Assembly (NCBI GenBank): GCA_965247565.1
Contig: CBDFHF010000002.1
Span: forward strand, 372,001 to 436,000
Length of the DNA: 64,000 bases
Reading direction: 5' to 3'
Origin: CBDFHF01 sp965247565
Lineage (GTDB): Bacteria > Pseudomonadota > Gammaproteobacteria > Methylococcales > Methylomonadaceae
The translations under genes were made by a program, and so were the position numbers. The notes beneath the pieces are model-generated. The model saw only the letters and a list, made by a program, of their open reading frames with translations, was not told the origin of the DNA and made no database searches. Positions 61,975 through 64,000 of this stretch are shown here, one piece after another (within the stretch, counting starts at the first letter, position 1; every line of letters starts with the position of its first letter).

Positions 61975-63123
61975 TTAGCTCCGTTGCAACAAGTTCGTTA
62001 ATAATTCTGCACGATTGCTAACGGTCAATCTTTGGTAAATATTTTGTACATGGCCAACAACAGTCCGTTCACTAATGTGTAGTTTTTCGGCAATTTTACT
62101 GTAGGTGTCGCCCAGCGCCATCGACAACGCAACTTGGCTTTCCCTAAGCGATAATGGCGCATGATTAAGACTATTTGCCAGTTTTAAAGGCAGCGGCGTT
62201 AATCGGAATAAGTTGGCTCCATACAATAAACCCTCACCCGGTTGTTTAGCGTCCAGCCAGCAACCCCGAAATTCAAATTGTCCCCACCGGTTGTTTAGGC
62301 GGACCATTGCCGGAGAAGCATTGGCATTTCCGGCTCGAATAGTCACCAACTTTATCGCAAGTCCCTTTAAAATCTCGGTCAGCCAAGGTGATCGAAAGTG
62401 TAAAGTATAGTCAAGCCGAGTCTGTACCCTTCGTTCCGTAGCATAGTCGATAATTTTTTCTGCATTATCATCCAGATAATGCACAGCGCCTCTTTGATCA
62501 AACATTAGCCAACCCTGTTCGGCGTCTACCCAATTGCTGTTATTGCCAACTTCAGGCTGACTGATAGCAAAGTTAAGAAACGGCAGCAAATTTTCCAACT
62601 TCTTTATTTCAGTTTGCTTAAAGTCAGGTTCTCCCAAAGCTCTATTTATAGTCAGCACAGCGGTTAGGCCATTGCGAAACGCCAATCTTAAGTTGATATG
62701 ATGATGAACTTGAGAAGGTATGATGATTTGTTGGTACAAATCGTGACGAACAAAGTCACGTTGGCTAATGCGTAGCCATTGTTCGGTTCGGCTAATCGCG
62801 GGAAGCTTTAAAAGCTCGGTGCCCGATTTAAAGAGTTCCCGCATCCGTTTCTTTTGATAAAACTCCGTCACCAACAGCCTATTGACTTCTTCTTCGCATG
62901 GAGAATGCCAATCGGAAAAGCCATCCAAGCCCTGTAAATCGTCGTTAGACCACACCAGCGCAATATGTGTAAAAGGCACCACCGCCCCAATTGCTCGAAA
63001 TAAATCCGGCATCAATGCCCGCCAATCCAGCCCTAGGCTGCAAAGTAAGCGCACATGATTTTCTGCCTGACGCTGGGAATGTAAATGTCGGTGCATAATC
63101 GTCCTCGCAATAGCCCTATCCAA
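61975..63123 (-). CDS. LuxR-family transcriptional regulator
   Basis: 382 residues. A C-terminal HTH (last 62 residues: L-S-L-R-E-S-Q-V-A-L-S-M-A, then S-K-I-A-E-K-L-H-I-S-E-R-T-V-V-G-H-V-Q-N-I-Y) is the GerE/LuxR fold. The N-terminal 320 residues form an unrecognised sensor region, perhaps PAS-like around 200-230 (G-W-L-M-F-D-Q-R-G-A-V-H-Y). No phospho-receiver site is seen. It converges with the YebC gene and is divergent from the secreted protein to its right, which it may control. Confidence 0.85.
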   Translation of the reverse strand: MDRAIARTIMHRHLHSQRQAENHVRLLCSLGLDWRALMPDLFRAIGAVVPFTHIALVWSNDDLQGLDGFSDWHSPCEEEVNRLLVTEFYQKKRMRELFKSGTELLKLPAISRTEQWLRISQRDFVRHDLYQQIIIPSQVHHHINLRLAFRNGLTAVLTINRALGEPDFKQTEIKKLENLLPFLNFAISQPEVGNNSNWVDAEQGWLMFDQRGAVHYLDDNAEKIIDYATERRVQTRLDYTLHFRSPWLTEILKGLAIKLVTIRAGNANASPAMVRLNNRWGQFEFRGCWLDAKQPGEGLLYGANLFRLTPLPLKLANSLNHAPLSLRESQVALSMALGDTYSKIAEKLHISERTVVGHVQNIYQRLTVSNRAELLTNLLQRS

Positions 63124-63366
63124 CTTGGGCCGACTACTTCGTTTATCGCAAATACCTGACTTTTTACTACAGATTTAAAAAACAGTAAGTTATTACGGTA
63201 GTTTTTACACTAACGGCACTGTTACTCTGGATGCCGTCTTGATTTTACGTCCAAATCAAGATTCCTGTCGCTACTTTAATGATTCAATTGAAGATAGAGA
63301 AAAATGTTTTCTGTATCGCTATTAATTTTTGTAATCGTTTTATTGACTACCAGAGGAAAATTACTT

Positions 63367-64000
63367 ATGTATCCGATTCTAAAAAGTACCAAAATCACTA
63401 GACATCTCATCATAATGACGTGGGTATGTCTTTCTTTGGGTTACGGCAATTTGGCTGTAGCCGCTGCCACCTCAGGGCTTTCATCTTTGGGAGATCCGTT
63501 TATGTATGCGAGCGCTGCTAAAATTGATGTTTTTGAAAACAGGCATTTTTTTACGACAGACGATAGAGCATATCCGTCAAGAACAGTTACAGATCGACTA
63601 GATGACACCGACGCGGATGCAGCAGGTCAGATAAGTGCATTTGACGTTTACGGTCCCGCACCTGGTTATATTGGGCCTAAAAATACTGCTGATGCCTACG
63701 CCAATAAAGCAGGCGTGTTTTATTCAGGTGCGGATTTGCGTTTCCCGTACCCTGAAAATGCCGGTGCTTTAAGCGAAGCAATTTGGGCACAGAGTTTTGT
63801 AAAAAACACGGCAGATGCACAATTCAAATTTACAATAAGCGATGCCCAACTAAAAGCAACGGCACTAGGTGCGGGTACGGTGGTAGAGTTTACTACGGAT
63901 GTGGGACTCTACGTAGGCGCTCCTGCTGCCTTGGTTTCGATTTTTCATCAACATGCCGGTATTTACGCCTTTACAGCTGGGCCCAGTGTACAGCAGTTAC
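63367..64000 (+). CDS. Exported hypothetical protein, partial (C-terminus beyond the window)
   Basis: The frame from ATG 63367 runs open to the window end (211 codons). AGAGGAAA precedes the start. A signal peptide occupies about 1-33 (ending A-V-A-A-A). The mature part begins with S-S-L-G-D-P-F-M-Y, acidic D-R-L-D-D-T-D-A-D, then G-A-P-A-A-L-V-S-I-F. An earlier in-frame ATG at 63304 lacks a ribosome site. No family is recognised. The start of the mature part resembles S-T-F-G-D-P-V-M-F of the RTX chimera at 34965. Confidence 0.6.
   Translation, partial: MYPILKSTKITRHLIIMTWVCLSLGYGNLAVAAATSGLSSLGDPFMYASAAKIDVFENRHFFTTDDRAYPSRTVTDRLDDTDADAAGQISAFDVYGPAPGYIGPKNTADAYANKAGVFYSGADLRFPYPENAGALSEAIWAQSFVKNTADAQFKFTISDAQLKATALGAGTVVEFTTDVGLYVGAPAALVSIFHQHAGIYAFTAGPSVQQL

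Noticed and set aside
1..64000. CRISPR arrays, tRNA or rRNA genes, or prophage genes
   Set aside because: No regularly spaced repeats, cloverleaf-like sequence, rRNA core or phage structural genes were seen on reading the intergenic regions; a tRNA scan could still find a missed one.

Overview
The window is a chromosomal segment of a Gammaproteobacterium. Evidence for this is the truA-trpF-trpB-trpA-accD-folC-dedD-cvpA-purF-metZ block, the clpS-clpA-infA-bpt-aat N-degron cluster, dapA-bamC, parC, ftsK and a single-chain large purL. A diheme cytochrome c4, a large multicopper oxidase, type III pantothenate kinase beside birA, and a phosphorolytic nucleotide-salvage pair fit environmental lineages such as Methylococcales methanotrophs. 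No methane-oxidation gene lies in the window, so that placement is an inference.

Layout. 1-0.55 kb: end of an IS66-family element. 0.9-5.1 kb (minus): birA-coaX-SPOR protein-membrane pseudokinase. 5.3-7.6 kb: a small secreted protein, then dapA-bamC. 7.8-11.7 kb: purL, broken by one extra base. 11.8-16.1 kb: a small membrane protein, an RlpA-like protein, and an acyl-CoA thioesterase overlapping parC. 16.1-20.8 kb: multicopper oxidase, cytochrome c4, NUDIX hydrolase, a small hypothetical gene, an ArsC/Spx-like protein and a Sel1-repeat protein. 20.8-24.6 kb (minus): a thymidine/AMP-phosphorylase-like gene and a short PRPP-synthetase-like gene. The phosphorylase is split by an IS5-family element with a visible 4-bp target duplication. 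24.9-37.5 kb is the most accessory part: Hsp20, a DUF2934 protein, an IS3-family element, a 1000-residue SBBP-type surface protein, an APH/P-loop kinase fusion, an SPFH protein, a two-TM protein and an RTX-containing chimera. 37.7-40.4 kb: NlpE-like protein, YkuD L,D-transpeptidase, truA and DUF2231. 40.4-49.4 kb: the long trpF-to-metZ block. 49.4-51.8 kb: an EAL protein with a dead GGDEF, followed by a tandem-PilZ protein. 51.8-56.6 kb: glutaredoxin and the N-degron cluster. 56.7-61.9 kb: trxB, ftsK, a tiny membrane protein, ssb and a YebC-family gene. 62.0-64 kb: a LuxR-type regulator divergent from a secreted protein that runs off the window.

How the genes work together. ClpS and ClpA degrade substrates that Bpt and Aat mark with leucine or phenylalanine. 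The EAL protein should remove c-di-GMP and its neighbour should bind it through two intact PilZ motifs. The phosphorylase/PRPP-synthetase pair suggests recycling of nucleotide ribose, a route cut by the IS5 insertion in this strain. The clearest unusual signals are the catalytically empty kinase, the precisely reconstructable IS5 disruption, the +1-nt lesion in purL, the DUF6683-RTX-propeller chimera and the EAL/tandem-PilZ module. I did not find a CRISPR array, tRNA, rRNA or a complete novel defence system.
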